Origin: Hyphomicrobiales bacterium
GTDB taxonomy: Bacteria > Pseudomonadota > Alphaproteobacteria > Rhizobiales > Phreatobacteraceae
NCBI GenBank assembly: GCA_017304475.1
Contig: JAFKKV010000010.1
Coordinates: 186,001 to 250,000, forward strand
Reading direction: 5' to 3'
DNA: 64,000 nucleotides
Below are positions 1-10,126 of the stretch, piece after piece. Position 1 is the stretch's first letter. Every line of letters begins with the position of its first letter. The translations under genes were made by a program, and so were the position numbers. The notes below the pieces were generated by a model that was given only the letters and a program-made list of their open reading frames with translations, did not search any database and had not been told where the DNA came from.

Positions 1-1769
1 CGGCGCTGGTCGTCGGTGCGCGACTGGGTCAGCGCGGCGTCCAGCCGGTCGAGGAACAGCTCGCGATTGGGCAGGCCGGTCAGGTTGTCGTGCACGGCAT
101 CGTGCAGCAGGCGCTCTTCCGCCGTCTTGTATTCGGTGACGTCGGTCAGCGTGCCGACGAGGCGCACCACCTCGCCGTCGGAACCGACCACCGGCCGGGC
201 GCGCAGCGCGAACCAGGCGAAATGGTTGTCGGCCGCGCGCATGCGGAACTCCTCGAACAGGCGCCCACGCCTGTGCTCGACCACCGTGTCGAGCGTCGCG
301 CGCACCCGGTCGCGATCGCCGGGATGGATCGCCTCGACGAATTTGGTCGCGGCCCCTTCCAGGGCACCGCGCCTGAGGCCGAGATGCTGCTCGGCCTCCG
401 GGCTGACCCAGATCCGGTTGGCGCTGACGTCCCAGTCGAAAATAATGTCGCCCGAGCCGGTCAGCGCCAGCGCCTTGCGCTCGCTGTCCGAGACCAGCGC
501 CTGCGGCACGCCGCCGCCGGCAAAGGCGTGCTGCATCACGGTGAAGCCGATCAGCATGACCAGCAGCACCAGCGCGCCGAGCAGGGCGGGCGAGGCGATC
601 TCGTTGTTGAGCCGGCCGGTGACCATCAGCAGCGCCGCGCCGCCCCAGATCATGAACAGGATCCAGGTCGGCACCAGGTTGATCGCCCGGTCGTAACGCA
701 GGAAGGCCAGGTAGACGAGGATGACCGTGCCGAGAATGGTGACGATGCCGATGCCGAGCCGGGCGATGCCGGCGGCGATCGAGGGATCGAACCAGGCCAC
801 GGTGACGAGCCCGCCGGCGAAGGCCAGCCAGATGGCGGTCAGCACGGTATAGCGCACATGCCATCGGTTGAGATCGAGATAGGCGAACAGGAAGATCATC
901 AAGGTGGCGGAGAGGATCGCCTCCGCCGTCGCCCGCCAGAACCGGACCGCCTCCGGCCCTAGCTCCATCACCCTGGTCCAGAAACCGAAATCGAGCGCCA
1001 GCGTGCCGAGCACGGCCCAGGCGAGCAGGGCCGCCGCCGGGAACATCAGCGAGCCCTTGACCACGAACAGGATGGTCAGGAACAGCGCCAGCAGGCCGGC
1101 AATGCCGAGCACGATGCCGCGATAGAGCGTGAAGGAATTCTCGCGGTCCTTGAAGGCGTCCGGCTGCCAGAGCGTGATCTGCGGCAGCCGCGGGTCGCGC
1201 AGTTCCGCGACGAAGGTCACCGTGGTGCCCGGATCGAGCGTCACCAGGAAGACGTCCTGGTCGACCGCCGACTGGCGCTCGGGGCGGAACCCCTGGCTGG
1301 GGGTCAGGGCGACGATGCGCTGCGAGCCGAGATCCGGCCAGATCAGGCCGGAACGGATCAGCCGGTAATGCGGCACGACGATCAGCCGGTCGACCTGTTC
1401 GTCGGTGGCATTCGACAGCGCGAACACGGCCCAGCTCAGGCTGGACGTCGCCTGGGTCTGGCGGATCTCCATGCGGCGGGTGATGCCGTCGGCGCCCGGC
1501 GCGGTCGGCACGCTGACGCGGTCGCCCTCGCCTTGGACGAATTCGACGGCGCGGCCGAGATTGATCGCCGGACGGTCGAGCGTCACCGCCACCGGATCGA
1601 GCGCGAAAGCGGCGCGCGGGCCGACAGGCATCATCCCGGACACCAGGACAAGACAGACAAGGAGATGCTGGAAAACGGAACGAAGCGTGCGCACGGTCGC
1701 CGGAGCCAGGACGAAGGATTGAACGGGCGTCACGCCATGGGCCTCGCTTGTGGCGCCAATGCGGCGCAT
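1..1769 (-). CDS. 7TM/PAS/GGDEF membrane signalling protein (C-terminus cut by window start)
   Basis: The reading frame runs off the left edge, so only the N-terminal ~590 residues are present. It opens with a signal-peptide-like segment, then an extracytoplasmic beta-rich region with phrases typical of 7TMR-DISM extracellular domains. About seven hydrophobic helices follow, then a PAS domain with a PAC-like end (VRLVGTLTDVTEYK). The first part of a GGDEF domain comes last (HDNLTGLPNRELF). The likely role is an envelope-sensing c-di-GMP enzyme. The catalytic GGDEF motif lies outside the window, and an EAL domain often follows in this architecture, so cyclase versus phosphodiesterase cannot be decided. 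The ATG at 1769 is the first in-frame start after an upstream TAA. Confidence 0.8.
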   Translation of the reverse strand, partial: MRRIGATSEAHGVTPVQSFVLAPATVRTLRSVFQHLLVCLVLVSGMMPVGPRAAFALDPVAVTLDRPAINLGRAVEFVQGEGDRVSVPTAPGADGITRRMEIRQTQATSSLSWAVFALSNATDEQVDRLIVVPHYRLIRSGLIWPDLGSQRIVALTPSQGFRPERQSAVDQDVFLVTLDPGTTVTFVAELRDPRLPQITLWQPDAFKDRENSFTLYRGIVLGIAGLLALFLTILFVVKGSLMFPAAALLAWAVLGTLALDFGFWTRVMELGPEAVRFWRATAEAILSATLMIFLFAYLDLNRWHVRYTVLTAIWLAFAGGLVTVAWFDPSIAAGIARLGIGIVTILGTVILVYLAFLRYDRAINLVPTWILFMIWGGAALLMVTGRLNNEIASPALLGALVLLVMLIGFTVMQHAFAGGGVPQALVSDSERKALALTGSGDIIFDWDVSANRIWVSPEAEQHLGLRRGALEGAATKFVEAIHPGDRDRVRATLDTVVEHRRGRLFEEFRMRAADNHFAWFALRARPVVGSDGEVVRLVGTLTDVTEYKTAEERLLHDAVHDNLTGLPNRELFLDRLDAALTQSRTDDQR

Positions 1770-1894
1770 GGCATTTGAGATGGCAAAGACTTAGCCGGGC
1801 TTATCGGGCCGAGGCAAGGTCGCCGGCCGAGATTGCGCCGCCTGAGCCGGGGATTGCAGGCGGGATCCCCGCCCGTCACCGGGCTGGACGGCGA

Positions 1895-3013
1895 TCAGCC
1901 CAGCGACTTGGCGAAGCTTGCGAAGGCCTCGTGCCGGATCGCGGTGCCGGCGCCCGGACGCTGCGGCCGCAGGAAGTCGCCGTCGACCACCGCGATCGGC
2001 TCTTCGAAACAGTCCTTGATCCAGGGGATATATTCCAGCATCGCGCTGGCCGGATGCCAGTAGGCGAGATGGACATGGACCTGGCTCATGTCGCCGGCAT
2101 GGGCGACCACCGGCAGCCTCGCGGCATGGGCGATCTCGGCCACCCGGATATATTCGGTGATGCCGGCGAGCCGGGTCACGTCGGGCTGGACGAAATGCAC
2201 CGCGCCGCGGCCGATGAATTCGGAGAAGGCTTCGGCGGTATAGAGCTGCTCGCCGAGCGCCACCGGAATCCGGCTCGCCCGGGCGAGCGCGGCATGGCCG
2301 GCGATATCGTCGTACCAGAGCGGCTCCTCGAACCAGAAGATGTCGAGCCCCTCGGCCTCGCGGCAGAAGCGCATGGCGGTCGGCAGGTCCCAGCGGCCAT
2401 TGCCGTCGACCGCCAGCATGATGCCGGGCCCGATGGCCCGTCGCACCGCCTGCAGGCGCCGGAGATCCCGCGCCATGTCGGCCGAGCCGACCTTGACCTT
2501 GATGCCACGGAACCCGTCCTCGCCGACCGCCTGGCGGGCGCCGGCGATCAACTGGTCGTCGGGAATGGAGAGCCAGCCGATATCGGTATTATAGGCCATG
2601 AGACGTTCGGTCGTGGCGCCGCCGAGCAGCTTCCACAGCGGCTGTTCGGCCCGCTGCGCCTTGATGTCCCAGAGTGCGATGTCGACGGCACCGAGTGCGA
2701 TATGGCTGATGCCGGCGCGGCCGATCCACTGCATCGGCGGATGCCGGGCGATCTTCTGCCAGAGCCGGGTGATGTCGGCCTCGTCCTCGCCCACCAGCAG
2801 TTCGGCGTAACAGGAGGCGATGCAGGCGGTGACCAGCCGGTCGCCGGCGAGATCGGCATGGGTGCCGGTGAAACCGGTGCCGACAAAACCGTCGCGCGTG
2901 GTGATCCGCAGGCCGACCACGCCCCAATGGGACAGGGTATGGGTGCTGTCGGAAATGCTCGAGCCGGTGACCGGCACGTGCAGGATGAACGGCTCGACTT
3001 TGGCGATGGTCAT
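1895..3013 (-). CDS. Mandelate racemase/muconate lactonizing enzyme family protein (enolase superfamily)
   Basis: This 372-residue protein has the full mandelate-racemase subgroup layout. The K-x-K base motif is at residues 172-174 (KVK). Metal ligands are D203 (VDGN), E229 (FEEP) and E255 (GEQ). A D278/H305 pair (QPD and VAHAG) would form the second acid-base dyad. Such enzymes abstract a proton next to a carboxylate and usually dehydrate or epimerise sugar acids or similar hydroxy acids. The actual substrate cannot be read from these motifs. It sits alone between ftsH and the GGDEF gene, all on the minus strand, where many alphaproteobacteria carry glmM after ftsH. Confidence 0.85.
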   Translation of the reverse strand: MTIAKVEPFILHVPVTGSSISDSTHTLSHWGVVGLRITTRDGFVGTGFTGTHADLAGDRLVTACIASCYAELLVGEDEADITRLWQKIARHPPMQWIGRAGISHIALGAVDIALWDIKAQRAEQPLWKLLGGATTERLMAYNTDIGWLSIPDDQLIAGARQAVGEDGFRGIKVKVGSADMARDLRRLQAVRRAIGPGIMLAVDGNGRWDLPTAMRFCREAEGLDIFWFEEPLWYDDIAGHAALARASRIPVALGEQLYTAEAFSEFIGRGAVHFVQPDVTRLAGITEYIRVAEIAHAARLPVVAHAGDMSQVHVHLAYWHPASAMLEYIPWIKDCFEEPIAVVDGDFLRPQRPGAGTAIRHEAFASFAKSLG

Positions 3014-3096
3014 GAGGTGTGCAGCCGGCTCCTGAAAACGAAAGCGGCGGGCACTGTGTCCCGCCGCTCCGTCGTTCTCAAGTCATATGGCCGGTC

Positions 3097-5016
<1,920 letters not shown>

Positions 5017-5104
5017 CGCGATCCTTCCCGGGGGCTCGGCCACGCACGTGCGCCGATGCGGCGCGCCTCTGCGACTGTTTGTGGCCCAACCCGTTCGAAT
5101 ACGT

Positions 5105-5133
5105 AATGTAGGTTCAGCGGCGGGCCTTGCCAA
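5105..5133 (-). promoter_or_regulatory. Candidate sigma-70 promoter for ftsH
   Basis: Read on the minus strand, TTGGCA and TACATT are separated by 17 bp, about 90 bases before the ftsH start. This is a motif match only. The rest of the 385-base tilS-ftsH interval (5017-5401) holds no gene I recognise; short frames there have no good ribosome-binding site or family features. Confidence 0.4.
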
Positions 5134-5401
5134 GGAGCGACCCGCGCAACCGAGCCGTTCCATTTGGACGAGACCGCGACACCGTCAATTTTTGCCTGCT
5201 GCCCGGCATGTCCTGCGGCGACAGCCACTAACCCGAATTTGTCGCACCGGCTACTGCCCGTATCGCCATTGCGCGGCCACGGCCGCCGGGAGAGCGGCAA
5301 AATGTGGATTGCAGAGGCGATTCACTCCCGCGCCGCGGCGGCCACCCGTCGCAACGCGCCTGCTCCGACCGGCCGAAGCCCGGCACGCGATCCCAACCGG
5401 C

Positions 5402-6439
5402 CTATTCATCGGCCGTTCGGCGCTTCGGCTCGCGCGACACGATGACACGCCCCTCGGCGGTCACAGCAACCATGGCCCCGCGCAATGTCGTTTTGGTGGC
5501 GCGCCCCTCGGCCAGCGCGATGAGCACTTCGGCCGACAGTTCCTCGATGGCGGAAAGCCGCTCGGCCACGTCGCTGTCGCCGGCTTGCTCGATGGCCTGG
5601 GACAGCAGCATCTGCACCGCTGCGATCGGCTCGGCGAGCCAGCCCTGCGCCTCGAACACCTGCGTTCCCGGCACGATCGTCGGCCGGCGGCTCGCTTCGG
5701 CGAGCTTCGCGGCCTGATGGCCAAGCGCCTGGTCGAGCAGCCGCATGCGCCCGGCAAAGGTCGCCAGCCGCGTGATGTCGAGCCCCTCCCCGGCCATGGC
5801 CGCGATCAGCTTGCGCAGCCGGGCCCGGGTGAACCGGTCGTCGATATTCGAGGGATCGTCGACCGGCTGAAGACCCGCGGCCAGCGCGGTCGCCTTCAGC
5901 CGGTCGCCGGTTTCCCACAGGAACGGCCTGACGATCTCGACGCCCTCGCGCTCGGTCACCTCCGCCATGGCCTTGAGGCCGAGCGGGCCGGAACCGCGCA
6001 GAAAGCGCATCAGGACCGTCTCGGCCTGGTCCGAAATGGTATGGGCGGTGACGATGCCAGGGGCACCGACACGTTTCGCCTCGGCCAGAAGCAGCCGGTA
6101 ACGGGCGGCGCGCGCCTCGCGCTGCAGCCCGGCCCTGGGCTTGCTGCCCTGCCAGACCAGCGTCGCGGCAGGCAGGCCGAAACGTCCGGCCGCGGCTTCC
6201 ACCAGCTTGCATTCGTCAGCCGATTCCGGGCGGATGGCATGGTCGACGGTCGCCACGTGCAAGGCCGGGCCGTCGGCGCGCGCGCGCCGCCACTGTGCCG
6301 CAGCGGCGAGAAGTCCCATCGAATCCGGTCCGCCCGACACGGCGAGCAGCAGCGCGGGGTATCCGGCGAAGCGATCGAAGAGGTCGGCGAGATCGGCGGT
6401 GTCGAAGGCGCGCGCTGCGGCGGCCTCAGCAGCGTGCAC
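5402..6439 (-). CDS. tilS: tRNA(Ile)-lysidine synthase TilS
   Basis: Converts the wobble C of the CAU-anticodon tRNA-Ile to lysidine, using ATP and lysine, so that it reads AUA. The PP-loop SGGPDS is at residues 35-40. A DHAIRPES segment and a FTRARLRK-type segment typical of TilS follow. At 345 residues it lacks the long C-terminal extension of E. coli TilS, as is common in alphaproteobacteria. The GTG start at 6439 lies inside the end of cpoB (14-base overlap), which suggests translational coupling. The downstream gene is ftsH. Confidence 0.93.
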   Translation of the reverse strand: MHAAEAAAARAFDTADLADLFDRFAGYPALLLAVSGGPDSMGLLAAAAQWRRARADGPALHVATVDHAIRPESADECKLVEAAAGRFGLPAATLVWQGSKPRAGLQREARAARYRLLLAEAKRVGAPGIVTAHTISDQAETVLMRFLRGSGPLGLKAMAEVTEREGVEIVRPFLWETGDRLKATALAAGLQPVDDPSNIDDRFTRARLRKLIAAMAGEGLDITRLATFAGRMRLLDQALGHQAAKLAEASRRPTIVPGTQVFEAQGWLAEPIAAVQMLLSQAIEQAGDSDVAERLSAIEELSAEVLIALAEGRATKTTLRGAMVAVTAEGRVIVSREPKRRTADE

Positions 6440-7448
6440 GGCGCTGCTCGCTGGCGACCGCGGTCTTGGTCTGCTGGCCGGCGCTCGGATATTTGCGGTT
6501 GAATTCGGCGAAAGCCGCGCAGGCCGCCTCGCGCTCGCCCAGCGCGTTGAGAGACTGGCCGAGGCGCAGCAGGCTCACCGGCGCGCGGCCGATGCGCGGA
6601 TAGTCGGTCGAGACTTTCAGAAACTGCTCGGCGGCTTCACGATATTGCCGGCGCTGATACATGGTCTCGCCGAGCTGATGGGTGGCGTCGCCGACCAGCC
6701 GGTCGCGCGGGTGGCCTTGGATGAAGCCGCGCAGCGCCAGTTCGGCCTGCTCGAATTCCCGGCGCTGCACCAGCGCCAAGGCCTGATCATATTCGTCACG
6801 CGGCGAGGAGGCGATGATCGGCTGGGTTCCCGTGCCCGGCGGCCGTGCCGCCATGCGCGGCTCGAGCGTCGGATCGTTCGCCGCCTGGCCGGACATCTGC
6901 CCGAGGTCGAGCGGCTGCGGGCCGCCCTCGCTCACGCCACCGCCGGCAGCCGAACCCGTCGCCACGCCGCCGCCATTGGTCACCGTCGCACCGCCGGAGG
7001 CGATGCTGCCGGCGCGCGGCTGGGCCGCGTTGCCGCCGGGCGGCAAGGCGCCGAGGTCGCGCGGCGTCCCGGCCGCGCCCTGCTGGGCGTTCGGATCGAA
7101 GGCGTCGCCGCGCTGCTGGCGCTGCGGTTGCGCCGGCTGCTGCGGCCGCGGCTGGTTCGGCCGGGCCGCCCCGCCACGCTGCGCCTCCAGCTCGTTGAGC
7201 CGGAATTCCAGGTCGGCCTGGGTCCGGCGCGCCTGGTCTTCCATCTGGCGGATGCGGAATTGCGACTGCTCGAGCTGGCCGTTGAGCGAGCGGATCTGCG
7301 CCTCCAGCCTCTGGATCCGATCGAGCAGATCGGCCCCGGACTGCGCACGCGCGCCGCTGTTCGCCACGACGACAAGAGCTGCCGCCAAGGCAAGCCCCGC
7401 CCACATCTCGACCCGGACCCAGCCCCTGACTGCCCGACCGATCGTCAT
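6426..7448 (-). CDS. cpoB: Tol-Pal system protein CpoB (YbgF)
   Basis: Periplasmic TolA partner that links outer-membrane constriction to peptidoglycan synthesis at division. The 340-residue product has a signal peptide (cleavage near GARAQ) and an N-terminal coiled coil (about 35-85) used for trimerisation. A long Gly/Pro/Ala-rich linker follows, then a C-terminal TPR region beginning at about residue 215 (DEYDQALALVQRREFEQAE). The frame extends further upstream, but the ATG at 7448 has a clear AAGGAGAG site. The gene follows pal after an intrinsic terminator and overlaps tilS. Confidence 0.93.
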   Translation of the reverse strand: MTIGRAVRGWVRVEMWAGLALAAALVVVANSGARAQSGADLLDRIQRLEAQIRSLNGQLEQSQFRIRQMEDQARRTQADLEFRLNELEAQRGGAARPNQPRPQQPAQPQRQQRGDAFDPNAQQGAAGTPRDLGALPPGGNAAQPRAGSIASGGATVTNGGGVATGSAAGGGVSEGGPQPLDLGQMSGQAANDPTLEPRMAARPPGTGTQPIIASSPRDEYDQALALVQRREFEQAELALRGFIQGHPRDRLVGDATHQLGETMYQRRQYREAAEQFLKVSTDYPRIGRAPVSLLRLGQSLNALGEREAACAAFAEFNRKYPSAGQQTKTAVASEQRRARC

Positions 7449-7536
7449 CGTCGTTCTCTCTCCTTCGACTTTGCGCCCCTCGCGCATGCCCGCTATTCGC
7501 AGGTGCGAATTGGGCCAGATTTCGACCCTATTCAAG

Positions 7537-7566
7537 CAAAAACGGCGCTCGTCTGACGAGCGCCGT
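7537..7566 (-). terminator. Intrinsic terminator between pal and cpoB
   Basis: A 10-bp perfect stem (ACGGCGCTCG / CGAGCGCCGT) with a 5-nt loop is followed on the minus strand by five T. It lies about 100 bases after the pal stop, so cpoB may need read-through or its own promoter. Confidence 0.75.
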
Positions 7567-7666
7567 CTTATTTCATCAGGCGTTGCCGGCAAGTCTCAGA
7601 CAAGACCACCCGAGAAAGCTCTTCGGAGGTACCCCGTCATTCAGCGGGCCTGCCATGACGCGGGCG

Positions 7667-8173
7667 TCACGAACCGGCGCCGCCATTGAGCACGGTGACC
7701 GAGCGGCGGTTCTGCGACCAGCAGGAAATGTCGTCGCAGACCGCGACCGGCCGTTCCTTGCCGTAGGAGATCGTGCGGATGCGCGCCGAGGAGATGCCGC
7801 GGGCGCCGAGATAGTCGCGCACCGTCTGGGCGCGGCGGGCGCCGAGGGCGATATTGTATTCGCGCGTGCCGCGCTCGTCGGCATGGCCTTCGACGGTGAA
7901 GGAATAGCGGTTGTACTGCTGCAGCCAGGTGGCCTGCTTGTCCAGCGTGGCGCGGGCCTGGGTGGTCAGTTCGGACGAATCCGTCTCGAAGAACACGCGG
8001 TCGCCGACATTGACGACGAAGTCCTGCGGGCTGCCGGGGCTTGCGGCACCCATGCCGCCAGCGCCGCCGGCGCCGGCGCCGTTGGTGGGATTTTGAGCGC
8101 AAGCGCCGAGCGCCAGGCCCATTGCCATGAGGGCTGCAAACTTGAAGTTGCGCCCGAGAGCCATGGTCAGCAT
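7667..8173 (-). CDS. pal: Peptidoglycan-associated lipoprotein Pal
   Basis: Outer-membrane lipoprotein that binds peptidoglycan and TolB in the Tol-Pal constriction machine. The 168-residue product has a lipobox ending at C25 (ALGAC) and a short Gly/Ala linker. An OmpA-like peptidoglycan-binding domain follows, with the conserved GHADERGTREYN and ALGARRAQTVRDYL segments. The ATG at 8173 has GGAG at good spacing and gives a proper signal sequence; the longer frame does not. Unusually, tolB is not adjacent: about 9.2 kb of other genes lie between pal and tolB. Confidence 0.96.
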   Translation of the reverse strand: MLTMALGRNFKFAALMAMGLALGACAQNPTNGAGAGGAGGMGAASPGSPQDFVVNVGDRVFFETDSSELTTQARATLDKQATWLQQYNRYSFTVEGHADERGTREYNIALGARRAQTVRDYLGARGISSARIRTISYGKERPVAVCDDISCWSQNRRSVTVLNGGAGS

Positions 8174-8606
8174 GGGGATCTCCTTAACGAAAAACGTAGC
8201 CGTTCCTTTACCAGGATGGGGGTTAATCGAACCTTCCCGAAGCCCCGAAAGCTTGTGCCGAACGGCCAAGAAAAGCTTCGGGATTGGATCCGGGGCGGCT
8301 CTTTAACATCCTGAAATGACGTTTGTTTTTTACGGATGGCCGAGCAGTGAGGCAGGTTCGCCGCACTGCTCGACCATTCGCCGGGATGGTCAACCATCGG
8401 TAAATGGAGGGCCTGCCCGATCACGCGGTGCCGCCGGAGCGGCGACGTGACGGGACCGGGATCGCGGCGCAGCGTGACCAGACTGTGGCAACGGGGTGTC
8501 GCCGAGGTGATAAACCCGCCCCGGCCCTGGCTTTGCGCGAGCTGTTGCAGGATTGCCACAAGGCGGAGAGGCCAGACCGGGAGCGGCCCTCCCCCGCCAC
8601 GTCAAT
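8174..8606. other. 433-base intergenic region upstream of pal
   Basis: No credible gene is visible. Since tolB is 9.2 kb away and the neighbouring minus-strand gene is an unrelated regulator, the pal promoter should lie here. I could not pick a convincing -35/-10 pair. An imperfect inverted repeat around AAGCTT occurs near 8240-8282 without a T-run. Confidence 0.5.
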
Positions 8607-9077
8607 TCAAGCGCCATCCTCGTCCGGCAACCCCGCCGCGACCGCGGCGAGTCGGGCCGAGAAATCGCCCGCGAGCGCCGGCCGGAGCGCGGCCTGCGCC
8701 ATCTGCCAGATCGGCAGGGCGACCTCCAGCGCATGGGCCCCGGCCTCGGTCAGCCAGATCGCGCGTCGGCGCTGATCCTGCTCGACCATGGCGATCTCGA
8801 TCCAGCCCAGCCGCTCCAGGACCTTCAGGTTGCGTGACAGGCTCGATGGGTCGAGCCCCATGCGTTCGGCGAGCGCGCCGAGCCTGTCGTCCGGCATGCT
8901 GGCAATCTGCGCCATCAGCCAGAACTGCGGAAGCGACATGCCCGCGCCCGTCATGCGGCGCTCGAGGAACTGATCGATCCGCCGCGCCGCCAGCCGGCTG
9001 TTCCAGCCGGGGCAGATGTCCAGCGCGGCTCGCGCGTCGGAACGCAGGGATTTCGAGGCTTGCCGCGTGGTGCTCAT
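8607..9077 (-). CDS. MarR-family transcriptional regulator
   Basis: 156-residue winged-helix regulator. The recognition region reads LGALAERMGLDPSSLSRNLKVLERLGWIE (about residues 69-97). A wing with basic residues (DQRRRAIWLTEAG) and a C-terminal helix for dimerisation follow. MarR proteins usually repress their own gene and a divergent neighbour until a small aromatic or other ligand binds. The divergent neighbour here is an alpha/beta hydrolase at 9213, and a repeated operator-like sequence lies immediately before this start codon. Ligand unknown. Confidence 0.88.
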   Translation of the reverse strand: MSTTRQASKSLRSDARAALDICPGWNSRLAARRIDQFLERRMTGAGMSLPQFWLMAQIASMPDDRLGALAERMGLDPSSLSRNLKVLERLGWIEIAMVEQDQRRRAIWLTEAGAHALEVALPIWQMAQAALRPALAGDFSARLAAVAAGLPDEDGA

Positions 9078-9083
9078 GGATCT

Positions 9084-9113
9084 ATGTATCTACATGAATT
9101 GTATCTACATGAA
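9084..9113. promoter_or_regulatory. Direct-repeat operator candidate in marR/hydrolase divergent region
   Basis: TGTATCTACATGAA occurs twice at a 15-base period (9085-9098 and 9100-9113). The first copy lies within the inverted repeat ATGTA-TC-TACAT (9084-9095). The AT-rich block stands out in GC-rich surroundings and begins 7 bases upstream of the marR start codon, as expected for an autorepressor site. Confidence 0.6.
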
Positions 9114-9212
9114 AATGGAAACGATGCGCAGGGAGTGACAGGGCGCCGATGCGTTGCCGCCGGGCGGCGCCCCCGCATCACCTGCCGCACCTGATTTCGG
9201 AGCCCTCGCGCC

Positions 9213-10028
9213 ATGCCCGCATTCGCCCTGTCCGACGGCCGCAATCTGGGTTTTTCGGAATCGGGAGAGGGTCCGCCTCTGCTCCTCATCCATGGTTCGC
9301 CCGGCGAAGGCCGAGCCTGGAACCGTGTAGCGCCATTGCTGACCGGCCGGTTTCGCGTGCTGGCGCCGGACCTGCCGGGCTACGGCGCTTCCGACCCGCT
9401 GCGCGAGGCCGATGGCGGCACCGCCGCCATGGCGAGAGCCGTGGGCGAACTCGCCGCGAGCCTCGGCCAGCCCGTCTGGCTCGCCGGCCATTCCTATGGT
9501 GGCAATGTCGCACTCCATGTCGCGCTGCAGACGGCTTCGCACGACCGGATCCGCGGGCTTGCCCTGTTCGAGCCCGTGTTCTTTCGAGCCCTGGCCTTGA
9601 ACGGCGGCCAGGCGATCCGCGACGAGGCCTTCCGCTTCTTCGCCGCTTATGCCGCGCGCGCCGCGGCCGGCGAGAAGAATGCGGTCGCCGGCATGGTCGA
9701 TTACTGGTTCGGGCCGCAGGCGTTCGCCCGCTTGCCGATACCGGTCCAGGCCTTCCTCGATGCCTGCGCGCCCAGGAACGCCCGGGACGTCGTCTCGTCC
9801 TTCAACGAAATCCTCGACCGCGACGAACTCGCCCGTTTCGACAAGCCGTTCCATGTGGTTCACGGCACGCTCGGCGCGCCTGTCGCGGCATCGATCGCCA
9901 AAGCCCTGGGGGCGGTCGCGCCGGCGGCCCGTGTCATTGCCATGGCCGGCGCCGGCCATGGCCTGCTCGACACCCATCCGCGAGACGTCGCCGAGGTCAT
10001 CCTGGACCTGACGAAGGGTCAAGCCTGA
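9213..10028 (+). CDS. Alpha/beta-fold hydrolase
   Basis: 271 residues with the classical fold signature: an oxyanion-hole HGSPGEG motif near residue 27 and the nucleophile elbow GHSYGG with S94. A late GAGHGLLDTHP segment supplies the catalytic histidine. There is no signal peptide, so it is cytoplasmic. The family covers esterases, epoxide hydrolases, C-C hydrolases and haloperoxidase-like proteins, and the substrate cannot be assigned. It is divergent from a MarR regulator with a shared operator-like region, so it is probably an inducible detoxification or catabolic enzyme. Confidence 0.85.
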   Translation: MPAFALSDGRNLGFSESGEGPPLLLIHGSPGEGRAWNRVAPLLTGRFRVLAPDLPGYGASDPLREADGGTAAMARAVGELAASLGQPVWLAGHSYGGNVALHVALQTASHDRIRGLALFEPVFFRALALNGGQAIRDEAFRFFAAYAARAAAGEKNAVAGMVDYWFGPQAFARLPIPVQAFLDACAPRNARDVVSSFNEILDRDELARFDKPFHVVHGTLGAPVAASIAKALGAVAPAARVIAMAGAGHGLLDTHPRDVAEVILDLTKGQA

Positions 10029-10126
10029 GCCCCTACCGAGGCAATGATCGCCTCCCGCTGCGGTTGCAGCCGATATCCTTCGTCCTCTAGTCTCGCTCCA
10101 AACATGTTCCTTGGGGGGAAACTGGC

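Noticed and set aside
8240..8282. Inverted repeat around AAGCTT upstream of pal as a terminator
   Set aside because: The arms are imperfect and there is no T-run on either strand.
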